Shown: one piece after another, positions 37,501 to 49,707 of the stretch | How positions within the stretch are numbered: the first letter of the stretch is position 1 | Layout: each line of letters starts with the position of its first letter | From: Parus major | Lineage: Eukaryota > Chordata > Aves > Passeriformes > Paridae | Direction: 5' to 3' | NCBI RefSeq assembly: GCF_001522545.3 | Contig: NC_031799.1 | Coordinates: 29,631,565-29,695,564 of the forward strand | Length of the DNA stretch: 64,000 nucleotides | Notes under the pieces: model-generated | What the model was told of the DNA's origin: nothing | Database searches by the model: none | Seen by the model: the letters and a program-made list of their open reading frames with translations, nothing else | Position numbers and translations under genes: made by a program

Positions 37501-39510
37501 TAAGTGCTAGATCTTTCTTGGTGGATAACACTTCAGACAAAAACCTAAGCTTAGTAGTCTGGTGCTCTAGTCTGGATTTCATTACTGCTTTATTCATCAG
37601 ACTGCTACATTTAAAATTCCCACGCTGACCTGAAAAAAAGGTTTTCATAATAATCTGAAAGATACTTTACTAGGGAGGATGCAGATTTGGCTAGGCCAGT
37701 TTGCTTGTGTCTTTTCCATCTGTTCTTTCTTAAATGGTTTCCTTTTTCCTCTTGACATGAAGATTCCAGTCTGGGTCTTCCTTTTACAGAGGGCACCAAA
37801 TAAGAATAATGTTAATTTCTTTGCTTTTCCTTAATGCTGAGAATAATAATCAAAGGAACTGCAATCTGATTTCAGATAAGCAGCCAGATTTAGAAGAGTA
37901 ATTTGGCTGATGGCAAGCTATGGAGTTGCTACTACAGTTTTTTGGCTGCACCGAAAAGGAAATGGATATGATTTCCTGCATCTTAGCTATCATTTATCTT
38001 TAAAACAGCACAGCAAATGTTAAAATTGAAAGAAATAATTTGATTTTTTTTTGGAAAACATCATACCATTATCATCATACTGTTATTTGTACCATTGTTT
38101 ATTTCCTCTTTACCAGTCAAGCACTGCAGTGTAACTTTCAAGTTATTTACAAGGAATGTAAAGGATTGGAGTCAAATAGCAGTAATATGCTTTGTATTTG
38201 ACTCAAGCAGTGTTCCATATATCTTCAATTTCAATATTTAAAAAATAAGACGTCTTAATCACTTTTTTCTTTTCACTATAACCAACTCTCTTTACTGAAA
38301 ATGTGTCTCCTGATTTTATTCCAGAAACATTCTGATAAGGCAAATTCTCAACTGCTCAATAGAATACTGGAATTTGACTTGTGACCACAATTGTGTATTT
38401 TGTGGACACTAGAACCCTTCAGGTAAATCAGAATTAAATTTAAAATGAAAAGCTAAAAATTGCAGTCATCTCATATCTCATATAATTAAAATTTGGAACT
38501 TCATTTCAGAGTTATGTGCAGTCATATGATATCTTCCCTACCACAGATAATGACTTAATCCTTTGGTTTAGCAGGAAAAACTTTTAAATATATACTTAAT
38601 TGTTAGCATATAATCAAGTACTCTTGACACCAAAAGTATTTGTGTCTGCTTTAAGTGTTTGTCTGAACTAGGTTCCAGTAAAACAATGTTAAAAAAAATT
38701 AAAACATGTTTGTAATAATGCAGCCTTAGTATAGAAACAAACATCTGTCAACAAAAGATTTGATTACTTTCTGATTCTTGTAATTTGTAACTTTGGCACT
38801 GGTCAGCAATGTTGCTCAGAATCAAAAAGTGATCCATGGGACATGGCAGCGCAGTGAAATGTCCCTTTCCCACAACATCTTAACTCATTTTTCCCTGCTT
38901 ACTGCTTTGAAAAAGGTTCTTTCTTCACAGATAACAAAGGAGCAGCTAATGGTATGATTACAATATTCAAATAGTCTTATAACACAGTTTCTGGAGTGCA
39001 AGCAGATCAACTCTCCATCCATTTTTTAACAAGCCTATACCATCTTTGATGCATGAATACAGTTGTAAATAAATTATAAACTAAATAAATTATAAGATTG
39101 CTTATCAGATAAAGCCAGTGTCTATTCTTTTCACTCTCTGTGACCTACTTTTTCTATTTTAAAAACTCACTCTACCATAGTTCCTTTCTCCCTTCTGCTT
39201 ATTTTCATTCTTTGTGCATGATAATTTTTTCCTCACACAGGTTATTTATTTTAAGATATGTCTAATTTTTCTGTTGAAACACACATTTGATATCTGAATT
39301 TTTATGATACCACCAAGGCCTATTGAAAAAACATGGCTACTTCAGTGGAACAATTATAAAGGCTTTAAGAAGTCTTTAGAACAACAGAGCAGGAATGCAG
39401 TATACGGTATGACCTATAAATATTGGAAATGTATAATCCATGCTAATATATCTTGTGAAAGTGATGTAAGCCCACTCAATAAGTATTTAATTACTCATTA
39501 TTTAATTCTT
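37501..39510. other. Unique AT-rich DNA, no gene seen
   Basis: Contains the small tandem duplication at 39066-39095. No exon or repeat family recognised. Confidence 0.5.
39066..39095. repeat. 16-bp tandem duplication
   Basis: TAAATAAATTATAAAC is followed at once by TAAATAAATTATAA (39082-39095). Confidence 0.85.
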
Positions 39511-39545
39511 AAAAAAAAAAAAAAAAAGAAAAAGAAAAGAAGAGT
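39511..39545. repeat. Poly-A / GA-rich run
   Basis: A17 followed by GAAAAAGAAAAGAAGAG. No processed-gene body was recognised upstream. Confidence 0.8.
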
Positions 39546-39884
39546 TTGAAGATTTTAACTATGAATTCCCAATATACTTCAGGTTAGAGAGAAGAATGCA
39601 AAATCATTGGGGCATCATATCATTCAAAAAGAAGGCAAGAGTACCAAAATATAAAACTAACATAATCACTGTAGATTTGTCTCCCTCGCGCTTACTTGTC
39701 CTTTACAGCAAAGTAAGAGAAAACTCAGCCTTTGTAATTCAAGGTGTGAGAGTATAAAAACTGAGTTATTGCAGGTTTACAAAAATTTGCAAGGTAAATT
39801 ACTTGAGGGAAATATAGTCCCTCACTTATGTCCCACGGGTTACAGACACACAGTAACTGGAAAGCAGAACATAGAAAGGAGACA

Positions 39885-40308
39885 CTGTGCAGTGTCGGGA
39901 GTCATGACATAGGATACGTAAAACTGTTAAAGAGCATCCAAAGAGGGGCTATGACAACTCTGAAAGGACTAGAAAAGAAACTGTGCAAGGAGCAGCTGAG
40001 GTCATTTGACCTCATTGTAGTCTACAACTTTCTTGTGAGAGGAAGAGAAGAGGTAGACACTGATGTCTTCTCTGCAGTGATCAGTGACAGGACCCGAGGG
40101 AGCAGCCTGCAGCTGTGTCAGGGGAGGTAAAAGTTCTTCACCCAGAGAGGGTGGTTGGGCCCTGGAACAGCTCTCCAGGGAAGTGGTCACAGGACTAAGC
40201 TGACAGAGTTCAAGGGCCCTTTGGACAACATTCCCAGGCACACGGTGTGACTCATGGGGTGTCACAGGACCAGGGGTTGGACTCAGAATATGCAATGACT
40301 CTATGATA
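39885..40308 (+). mobile_element. CR1 LINE, 3' part with ORF2 C-terminal remnant
   Basis: The frame from about 39930 still reads a recognisable CR1 ORF2 C-terminus: SIQRGAMTTLKGLEKKLCKE, then VVYNF and SDRTRGSSLQLCQGR (near 40081-40128). It is then broken by decay but continues at DNA level (GTTCTTCACCCAGAGAGGG, CAGGGAAGTGGTCACAG, GGGGTTGGACTC). It ends with a decayed CR1 terminus GACTCTATGATACT. A segment usually found between the EEQLRS-like and DLI-like motifs is missing, an internal deletion. Inactive, sense strand plus. Confidence 0.9.
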
Positions 40309-40950
40309 CTGCAGCTTTTTAGGTGATTTTGAAATCAAAACATTTATCTAAATTTTATGTTCAAGAGAATTACAGCTTGTGTTTCTTCACTTTTCTGCAT
40401 TTTTTGGAGGTCAAATACCTCCATTTGCTAAACTGTTATGGAATAAGACACCTTTAAAAAAAATGTTTTCCTCATGAGGTATCATGTATATCCAATTGCA
40501 TAGACTGTGCATGTGATAGCTTGTATCTGCATTTTAACTAAAAGATTCTTTTTCGAGTATTGAATTGACACCAAGTCAATTTTCAGTCTTAATAAAGTGT
40601 TATCGTTCCAGTGATAAATTACATATATACAACCATATTAATATTTCAATATGAAGGTATTCTTAATGGAGTGGAAAATATAAAAATTCTTCCAAAACCA
40701 TGGAAAACTTAAAAATAAAAATCTCTTTCAATGGAAATTTTTTTTTTTTTTCTTTTGAAAACATTTGGGATTAAAATCAAAGCTAGTTTTACATATCTAG
40801 TCCTAATAATTCACATATATTTTATTTACCTGGACACTATATATTTTTCTTCCTTAAAATTTTTCAGTGCTCCAAAAAAGTAAGTAGATATTTTCAATTA
40901 TTTAAGTTATGTTTAGTCATAAAATATTTTTTAAACTGTTATTTCTACAG
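40309..40950. other. Unique AT-rich DNA
   Basis: Includes a T-run at 40738-40751. An acceptor-like TTTTTCAG lies only 12 bases before a GTAAGT at 40878, too short for a credible exon. Confidence 0.5.
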
Positions 40951-41168
40951 ATTGTTGACCTTGCTTTAAATGGCTCTTATGTGTTGGAGAGTTTTTGTTA
41001 TCTTATCGAAAAGGAACAAGTTCACAGGTTCTTTCAAGTGCTCCCAAACAGCCTTCCTCAGATGCCATACAGGGGAGGCTCATCAATGTCAATCCATGCA
41101 CCACTGCAGTACTGCAAAGCAACCCTAGCAACAGCACATTACAGGAGGAAGTGCTGCTGCTCTGTCAC
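40951..41168 (+). other. Exon-like segment, unproven
   Basis: GTTATTTCTACAG ends at 40950. From there a frame starting IVDLALNGSYVLESFCYLIE is open for the whole 218 bases. A second frame (from 40995, containing LSSAPKQPSSDAIQGRLINV) is also open. A weak donor CAC|GTAATG follows at 41169. Two long overlapping frames suggest low stop-codon density rather than proof of coding. It is GC-richer than its flanks. No family recognised. Confidence 0.17.
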
Positions 41169-43348
41169 GTAATGATGAGTTACACTAACAAGATGGAAAG
41201 TGACTACTGTCACTGCTTTTGGCTTCATAGTCATAGTCCTTGAAAGCAAAGAAATATAGACAAGAGTCCACTGTACTGTGACTGAAACACTCTAGACTGA
41301 GCAGGGCTGTTGAGCTTTTGTTTTGTTCTGGTTTTATTTTTAATGTTGTTCCATGACTTAGGCACTTCACAGACAAGATAACATCTCATTGTAACAGTTC
41401 ACAAAATAGAAGTTTCTATGTTCATAAAACTGTGCATTCAAAATAATTTGCATCCAATTGGATTTTATCAAAGTTCTATAATTAGGCTGGCTACTTCAAA
41501 GTATGTACAAAACAGCCTATGAGAATTTTCTTTGAAGCGGTAGAAGTGCTATAATCCTTCCATCAGCTGAAATAACCCTTAAAAAAATATTGAGACTAAA
41601 ATGACCAGGAGTCACTTGAATTTCTCTGGTTTCCATGTTTATACATATTTTTCCAATTACTACTAAGCATAATGTGCCTTAAAACAAAGAGGTGGGTATT
41701 CAATGTTGCATTGCTGTTAAAACACTAATTCTGAACCCATCTAAAGATTATTTTCACTTGGAGTGAAAATGTAATTCTGTTCTTTCAGATTTATTACTGA
41801 GCAGTTCTGGATGTAATCAGGATTTCACTGAATTTATCAGAGATATATTTTTTAATTACTTTGTTTCTGTCAAAATTAATATAAATATTGTTTTGACAGT
41901 CATGGAAACTTCCATTTCCTGTAATGGTGGCTGAAATTAACCTACAACAATGTGAAAGGTGACCATATGTGCTTTCCATATAGTGAAAAGATTTATGGGT
42001 ATATCTAACTGCAGTGGGGAATTTATTTTTTTTTTTAATTTCACATTTTTGTTTCAAAATTATCTCTAGGTATTTCACCTGTGTGTATGCCAAAATTGTA
42101 GTCATAATTGATTTAAAGACCTCACCCAGGATCATTGTCATATCAGACAACTCAGCACACACCTTCCGTTTTAAGATCAGGATCATTCTTTGGTAGCCTC
42201 TCATGTATATGAGTTATATTTATATACAATTATACATTGTAAGCTGTTTTGCCTCCTTCTCTCTTTCCATTTTAATATACAGCAGTTAATTTGCTTTTAT
42301 CTTTGTCTTCCTTTTGCTTCTGTTTCTGCATCCTGTCTTCTATTACTCTTTTTCAACATTAATGGACTAACACTGGAAATCTCATATGGATCCAAATGAA
42401 TTGCCAGTATTGATCTGCATTGAAAAGTTCCTACATAATGTCACCTCAGTGACCACTGTATTCCCACAATAATAACCAACTACATTTCCTGAGGAAACAT
42501 TTTTATACTTAGTGGCAGATAGAAGCTTTAAATACAATACTTTACAGACTGTGACGCTCTACTGTGATGCATTTACAGAACACAGCTTGCTGCAAGAATT
42601 TCAAGCTGTATTCCAAGCTCTCCAATATTGGCACATACAGCCACTAAAGTCTACAAAGTTTCTCCTTTACCACATCCAGTCTCAAAACTGCTGTGTTAAT
42701 AGCTTGGAAATCTGAAACTTTCCTGGTAACCTTGCCAGTGTTCTAAGTTCAAAGGGCATTATATTTGTTTATTATCCACTTTTCCTCATTATATCATGGC
42801 AGTAAGGGAAGACTACTGAAAAATTAATCCTTCATGCTACTTAGACATAATCATGGCAAGTATGCTTTATGACGATTGCCAGGAGTTACTAAGAGTGGAC
42901 ACAGCTTCCTTCACAGTGGGTGAAGGACTAAGTGATCAGCAGTAAAGGAAAGCACGAAAGGAAATGAGAGACTCACAGTATAAAATCACTGCTGCAAATA
43001 TTCCAGGGGTTCCACTTGCTCAGCTGTACTTATATAAAAAAATACAAGCTGATATAAAATGATTACCACTATGCGAATGGACAGATAATCTGAGAATCAG
43101 AGCATTGAAAGCCTTCAATTTATTCACCAGCATGGGTGCTGTGGAATGTCTCTGACTAAAGGAAGAGTACTTTTGGCTTGTACCTAATAGATATTTAAGA
43201 CAGGTAGGCTGACCTAAAGGGCCAAAATTTGTATGATAGTCAAGAACATAGGATATCATCACAAAAATTCTTAGGTGCTTTCCCAAAAGAGTAAGCACAA
43301 CTCCAGAACAGCTTTATCCATTGCCAATAGCAATTCAATCAATTGCTA
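41169..43348. other. Unique AT-rich DNA, no gene seen
   Basis: A 136-residue open frame on the minus strand (41794-42204) has random composition. No repeat family recognised. Confidence 0.5.
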
Positions 43349-43424
43349 TTTTGATTGATTTTGATATATTTTGATATATTTTTTGATTTATATTTTGATA
43401 TAATTGAAAAAAAATCAATCAAAA
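43349..43424. repeat. 14-bp inverted repeat around an AT-rich tandem core
   Basis: TTTTGATTGATTTT (43349-43362) is the exact reverse complement of AAAATCAATCAAAA (43411-43424). The 48-base loop is built of TTTTGATATA-type tandem units. It could form a hairpin or slipped structures. Confidence 0.85.
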
Positions 43425-46400
43425 AACAAATCAAGTAATAAAATCTCACTATCATGAATTCTGAGTTCTCCTCAAGTATCTTGGTTCAAACCACTCCAGT
43501 GCAGCAGTCATCAATAGAGCCTGGGGAACTGGTGTAGTGAGTGAGTCCTGCACATGCTCCCAAGTAGTAACAATAAGTTTTATAGTTGCTACCCAGATAT
43601 GACCAAATTATTTGCAGTAGTGTCTTCAGAAAGTTTAATTTACTTCTCTCACGAGAATGAAATGTTTTTCATTTTCTTGTAAATATTTGTCACATGTAAC
43701 AGACTTCTGACTTTGTTCCTTTCAGGGTGTCTAAATGTGGAGATAACTGTGTGTTTAATGAATTCCTGCCAATAAATCATAAATGTCTGATTTTCATACT
43801 ATGAGCAGTTATATCAAAGGCCATGAAAAATAAATGCTTAGACTGTAAAAATAAGCATTCTTAAATGATTACCACGATTACCATGCCAGCTTGTTTTGAT
43901 TGACTCATGGTACATCAACCTCAGAGCCAGAATTTAGATTGAAATACTAAATTATACATGTGCAATTAGCATAATAAGCTTACAATATTTCCTTTAAACA
44001 AAACCTATTATAAAATTTACACAACCCTTTAGTCGGACTAGAAATTAAGCAGAATTTATTTGTTATGAATAGTCATAAGAAGTCCTGTTTTGTATGAATT
44101 CACTACATAAGGTAAATTTTGGGGAATTCTGCTATTTGACTAACCTTTCTGATTTTAATGACTTTCAGACTTAAGTTCCCCATTTTAAATTGATCAAAAA
44201 TGTCTTTATTTCTGGTAGCTAATCAGATTAAATAATAAAAAAATAGTTAGAAATAAAAAAAAGAAAGTCATCTGAATTCATTTTTTACACACCCACAAGA
44301 AATTTCCTACAGAAGATATATAGTTCTGTTTTGCATACAAAACTTTTTCTCAGAGTTCTGTTGCCAACTTTGTTTAATTATTGTTTGGCAGTGATAGATC
44401 CCAGCTGTTACATGCCTTTGCAACACATGCATTGAACTATTCAGCATATACAGACCTTTTTTTTTCAGGCAAATGGAAGATGAATTTACAAAATGTATTT
44501 TAAAGTATTTTTTAAAGTAATTTTAACAAGGAGAATGAATTGAGTAACCCTGAAGAATCATTTTAATTACCTCATTAAGAAAAAAAAATAAGATATTTAA
44601 TTGAAACCAAATTATACTAAAACTTGAGGCTTTAAAGAAAACAGACTTCAGAAACTTTTATTGTTGCTGGTTATACTGCATATGTGACTTGCATAAAGTG
44701 TATGTCATTCCTCAGTAATATTAATTCAGCATCTATTACTAATTCACCATGCAAACTGCGTTGAAAACAGTTCTAAGGACTAGTGAAAAGATTTTTGCTT
44801 TCTTCTTCATTAAACAAATTCCCAGAATTTATTTTGTTACTGAAGACTCCCCAGCTTCCACCAGCCCTAGGATTTTAACAACCTGATCTGAATTCAAGTC
44901 TTCTGCTTTGTTGTATATTGTGTTCATAGACAAGCAGGCTGATACCTTAGAAATCTGTGTTAAGGAGTTCCCCAACGATGTGTATTACACACAGCACTGT
45001 TGTTAAGGGGGTATTTATGGGCTTCTAAGTCAATAACTGAATCCAGGCTCCATATGCCAAATATAACCCTGCACCAGCTGGTTGAAAAGCTGTTTCTCTC
45101 CCTCTCAGGGAAAGCTCTGGGTAAAATATTCATGACTTGAAAGGAGGGCCTAGAATTTAATGCTTTTGTAGATGGAGAGAAAATTAATTCTATGCTTAAA
45201 GGATAAAAGAATCCCTGTAAATTTATATTTCTTCCTTTTTCCATACTCGCCCAACCCAAATAGTCACTCTGTAGCTCTATACTGCTCCTGTCGCTTTTCT
45301 ATAATCTACTTCCTTTTTCCTCCCAATTTATGAAATGAGTACCTGTAGTTCAAATACTCTCTTCAAAGTACTAAGAAAAGATAGTATGAGATAGGAGTGA
45401 ATATCTAAAGGTTCATATAGATTTGAAATCTGCAGATATCTCATTAGAAATGTTTAGTCTACTAGGCTACCAGCAACCAGGAGGATAAAAGTGCGTGGGT
45501 ATTTGTGTGCGTGTGTTTGTATTTTGAGTTCTCAGTTGCTCAAACAGCAACACACTGACAGCACCATGTATTGTTCCACGAAGAGGCTGTTCTGAGTTAA
45601 AAATCAAATCCTAAGGTGTTTCTTATCTTCCAGTGAAAACACAAGGTCACTGTAAGGTTTTGATTTATTACAATGTCCACACTACCTAGGAACTGGAGGA
45701 GAGAGAAAAAAGCAAGCAAACCAAGTTAGGCTAAGACAACCCAATTCAGCTGATCTTAACTGAAGATAATAACTTCAAACACAAAAAAGTGATTAAACTC
45801 CCAAATTTTTGATGTGGATACATGTTTTCCTCATTTGTAAATCTATTTCTTAGTATTAAAAATAAAATCATGCAAATTTTATCCTATATCCCCCCACCCT
45901 CCTGTTTTTGGGGAAAAATAGTTTAGGTTTTGAAAACCATTTCTTCTTAGTGTCTTACATATGTTTAACATCATAAAGGAATGGCAGAATGTCCCCTTTA
46001 TTTTGTTTTGAAAGTTATCAAATGTATTTTCATTAGCTCATCTCAGCAAAGCAAAAATAACAGTAAATTTGAAGAGGTATAACTTTTATGTAATTTCTGA
46101 ATTTTCTCAACTTTTAAATGTAAGGAATTTCCTCAAATGTAAATAAACCCTCGAACGTAAATAATTTCCTCCAACTAGATTAAAAAACCCTATTCTGCTG
46201 TATGAAAACAACATCAAAGATATATAGTAAAAAATCCCAACAAAAACAAACAGATTTTCAATATTACATCAAGGAATTATCTCACCATTTTTCCATCAGT
46301 GAATGCTTTTCTTTCACTCTTTAAGGAGTAATGATTTAGTTCTGTTTTATTATTGCCAGGCCTCATTTCACTTAGTTGAAAACGTAGCTTAATATTCACT

Positions 46401-46499
46401 AACAGCATGGTTGTTGATCAGTGTGAAATTATATCTATTGTGGATTTTTAAGATAAATTCTTAGACATGTTTTGGAGTATAAAACTATTAATGGGCCAA
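43425..46499. other. Unique AT-rich DNA, no gene seen
   Basis: An isolated strong acceptor-like tract (TTGTTCCTTTCAG, ending near 43726) lacks a donor. A GT-rich patch lies at 45494-45522. No transposon recognised. Confidence 0.5.
45494..45522. repeat. Degenerate GT-rich patch
   Basis: TGCGTGGGTATTTGTGTGCG-type imperfect alternating GT sequence. Confidence 0.6.
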
Positions 46500-47089
46500 A
46501 TTTGAAATCTGCTGAGTACAGAGGACTCAGCTCTGTTCTACCTATGGTGGAAATGGTATCCCTGACTAAACACAGGTATCACACTATCAATTGCCTTTTA
46601 CCTTGTGACACAAGGCTTGGGCTCCAATAAAAAGGTAATGCTGTGGCCCATCTCACTTCTCACATCCCAGACTGTAGAGTTATCCTGCTTACAGCAAGGA
46701 TTACAGCCTTGCAAGTCATTTTAGCTAAAACAATACCCAGCTGCCATGCCACAGGTGAATGGAGGCAGTTCTAGTTTCACCTGCAGTGGCCATTGTAGCC
46801 GTGGCAGATGAATGCAGAGCTGCCTCCTTCCAGGTGACAGGGCACTGCTTCTTCATCCAATCTGTACCCTCCTGCGGATGTTTTCTAACTGTTCTCAGCT
46901 TAAGAGAGATGATGTGTCTTAAGACTTGCTTTCCACATCACATAGGTGCAGTGATCTTATTTTTGGCTAAAATAAATACCACTTCTGTAAATGAAGCTTT
47001 CGTAGCTGTCAGGTCTGAGGCACTGGTTGTGAGAAGCTGTGGGCAGTAACTTTGGCATAGCTGTAACAGAAGAGGATGTGTGCTGACAG
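46500..47089. other. GC-richer block, identity unknown
   Basis: Distinctly less AT-rich than its surroundings. A + strand frame of 96 residues (46759-47049) is open but resembles no family known to me. The block may be an unrecognised transposon, regulatory DNA or a decayed gene copy. Confidence 0.3.
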
Positions 47090-47540
47090 CCTTGTTCCTT
47101 TGAAATAACAGGGGAGGAATTTCAAGTAATCAAAATGGTAGAATTTGACCGGAGGAAAGCTCCCTGGATGATTACAGAGCACCATTACTGAGATAAAATG
47201 CTCTTGCCCAAATGAAACTTTGTTCTAAATTAGAAATGAAAGAAAATGGGTGGAGGTGGGAATAAGAGAGGGAGCCAACAGCAAGCAAACAAAGAATTAA
47301 CAGTGCTTGCAAGAGGTCTAAATACTGTACAGAGTTCTCAGGCTGAGTAAGATTGTAGTTAATGATCTTTGGCAATCACATTGATTCTGATCTGGCATGG
47401 TGAATCTTATCTGTTTTAGACAGATAGCTAAGGGTGCTTCACACAACCTTGCTGTCTGTATCATTTCAGCTAATTGCTCATTCTTTATTGTAGTCCCAAC
47501 TTTTATCACAAGGACAAAGCTACTATCAGTGCACACAAAT
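47090..47540. other. CNE-like complex sequence
   Basis: Complex sequence without simple repeats, containing TAATGATC with TTTGGCAATCACATTG (47357-47383) and GATAAAATGC. Two overlapping minus-strand frames (47172-47375, 47318-47536) are open and read plausibly. This is the appearance of a conserved noncoding element, though a decayed exon is possible. Confidence 0.22.
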
Positions 47541-47841
47541 ACATAAATAAGAGGGATTCAGTCCACAATTAATTATGGTATGTCATGCAAGGAATTCCAA
47601 TCTGCAGTGAAAGACTAGTACACTAGTTTAAAGTGATACAGAGCTAAGTTCAGTTAAACTTTTTCAAAACTACATTTTCATGGGGAAAAAAATCATGTTT
47701 TAAACCCATTTTTAGATTATGCTTATAAAATATTAGACCCAATGGTGATCTAAATGTTTTATATCTGTATCTACTCTACAGGGCAGAAATACAGAAAAAG
47801 ACAAGCAATTCAATAATAAAACAACAACAATTCTATGCTTT

Positions 47842-48008
47842 TCATAGAATCACAGAGTGGGTAAGGTTGGAAGGGATCACTGAATGTCTTCTGGTCTGAC
47901 TTCCCTGCTCCAGCAGGATCCCCTAGACCATATTACTCAGGGTTGTGTTCTGTCAGATTTTGAGTATCTCCAAAGAATGAGGCTCCACAACTTCTCTGGG
48001 TAAACAGT
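47842..48008 (-). mobile_element. CR1 LINE, 3'-end fragment
   Basis: On the + strand it opens TCATAGAATCACAGAGTGGG followed by AAGGTTGGAAGGGATC, the reverse complement of the CR1 3' end. It continues through GGCTCCACAACTTCTCTGGG. Short, 5'-truncated and without a coding remnant. A 7-bp inverted repeat (TTCTATG / CATAGAA) straddles its outer end at 47831-47849. Confidence 0.88.
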
Positions 48009-48544
48009 AAATTTCTGTGAAAACTGCAAACCCATGAATCACCTCAATAATCAAACATAGTCTGATGGGTGTTTAGTATTGTTGCTTGGAGGAAGACCTA
48101 TTTCACAGGAAAATCTTGCTGAAATATGAAATTATAAATTCCATATAAAAATGGAAAGAGAAGTTTACAAGAAAACTGATAGTGAATATGAATGAGATAG
48201 TAAGGTGTAAATATCTAAAATAAAAGTCCTGAGAATTTTACATATTTTCTCTGAAAAATTGAATTAAATTGAGATGAAAATGGAAATAAATTAAATAAAA
48301 TTTCTATTACAAAGAAAAATATAGGGTAAAGAAATGAATCTGCAAGTCTGCTTTCCCCACCATATTTCTAGGGGAAAATACCCAAACAACAAGAAACCAA
48401 AAAAACTCCCACATTAAAATTCGAAAATGAAAGATGATAAAAAAGTAGATAATGGTTTTTGGGTTTTTTTTAAGCTAGGGTTTAAAATTAGAGGTCAACT
48501 ATTCAGCTAAAAAATAAGACATTACTCATTTTGTCGTGCCAGTA
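48009..48544. other. Unique AT-rich DNA between two CR1 copies
   Basis: Separates a minus-sense from a plus-sense CR1. It holds a T-run at 48464-48471. Nothing else recognised. Confidence 0.5.
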
Positions 48545-48885
48545 AGTAGCAGCGTACCCCAGGGCTCAGTAATGTGTCCAGCTGTGTTTAACATTGTCTT
48601 TAAACATGTGGGAGCCTCCGGCCTGAAATACAGCTCTATAGTATAGGACTTTCTGAGCACAAAGAGAAATACTGGTGGTTTCTCTGAAGTTAAGAAATCA
48701 CTTGTTCATTATGAGCATGACTGAGCCCTTTCACAGATTGCCCTGAGGCTGTGGTGTCACCATCCTTGGAGAGGCTCAAAAGCCACCTGAACATGGTCCT
48801 GAACAATTGACTCTAGGTGGCCATGCTCGAGCAGGGGGGCTTAGACCAGAGGACCTCCAGAAGGCACTCCCAAAATCAGAATAAC
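48545..48885 (+). mobile_element. CR1 LINE with reverse-transcriptase motif remnant and internal deletion
   Basis: 48550-48600 still encodes SVPQGSVMCPAVFNIVF, which contains the PQG motif of the reverse-transcriptase palm of CR1-type LINEs. From about 48725 the sequence is the end of ORF2 and the 3' region (CTTGGAGAGGCTCAAAAGCC, CTAGGTGGCCATGCTCGAGC, GACCTCCAGAAGGCACTC). The large part of ORF2 normally between these is missing or unrecognisable, so this is an internally deleted, dead copy. Sense strand plus. Confidence 0.87.
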
Positions 48886-49395
48886 AGCTTTCTATTATTC
48901 ATATAAATAAATACATAAAATAAACCATTATAAATATAATTTATAAAATGATTAATGGTTGGATGTGGTTTTTGAATAAGCTAAGTTTTAAGAGAGTACT
49001 TAGATTTAAAATATATGTGAAAATTGAAAACATTTTGAAGATACACCCACATTTGTATCTGAAAGTTTGTTCAGAAAACTACTTTTCTGTTTCCCTATCA
49101 AAAATATTAAGTTACAGATTAATGTGAAAAATTTAAACTCAAGAGTTGTGTTGAAGGAATGCAGACATTTCTCAGCCTTCCCTTTTGGAACAACTCAAAA
49201 GATCATTTTTAGTACCCACGTAATACTCTCATGTGGAGTAGGAGCATTATCCAAGCAAATGGTCAAAAGCATTACATCAGAAGACACAGACAGCAAACCC
49301 TAAACCTGCAAAGATACACTGCAAGATTTTGTTGTTGGTGCCATAATAATGTTTTGTTTATGTTTGCTGTCTTATGTAAAAGGGATACAAGCATC
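48886..49395. other. Unique AT-rich DNA
   Basis: Between the CR1 and the LTR. Overlapping short open frames from 49067 on have no recognised family. Confidence 0.45.
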
Positions 49396-49497
49396 TGTGG
49401 TGTTTTGGCCACAGATAATAAGCCCTCTTCTAGTAGCACAGTCTCTTCCCTCTTGGATGGGGGAGAGAGTCAGAAGGGCAAAAATTAAAAAAAAATA

Positions 49498-49672
49498 TGG
49501 GTATTCTTCTCTATCTTGCTCTCTACTTCCAAACAAGAAAACACAAATTAACACGGTTATGATCCACCTCTCTAGGAAGAAGTGCCTCTTTGACAAGAGA
49601 ATCCTGCTCTAAATAAATTACAATCTACTACACTCCTTGCAAAAATGATGTGAATTATCGTTAAACAAAGAC
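49498..49672 (-). repeat. 175-bp inverted-repeat arm A
   Basis: Reverse-complement copy of 51856-52030: 175 bases without a gap, 172 identical. The three differences, read on the minus strand of this arm against the other arm, are GCACTT/GTACTT, ACCGTG/ACCATG and AAGATAG/AAGGTAG. Homology stops sharply at both ends. The arm sits inside an old LTR. It has no terminal inverted repeats of its own, no long open frame and no RNA-gene box that I recognise. Confidence 0.95.
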
Positions 49673-49707
49673 AATATCTTTACACTTTATCGTTAAAAAA
49701 AGACAAT
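49655..49707. repeat. 21-bp direct repeat at the border of arm A
   Basis: TTATCGTTAAACAAAGACAAT (49655-49675, given here to 21 bases only as positions: core TTATCGTTAAA) recurs at 49687-49707 with one mismatch. The first copy straddles the end of arm A and the second lies just outside it. Confidence 0.9.

Noticed and set aside
40865..40880. Micro-exon of 12 bases between TTTTTCAG and GTAAGT
   Set aside because: Too short to support without transcript evidence.
41794..42204. 136-residue minus-strand frame
   Set aside because: Random-looking composition with no family match or exon signals.
49290..49310. CCCTAAACC resembling a telomere repeat
   Set aside because: A single degenerate copy, not an array.
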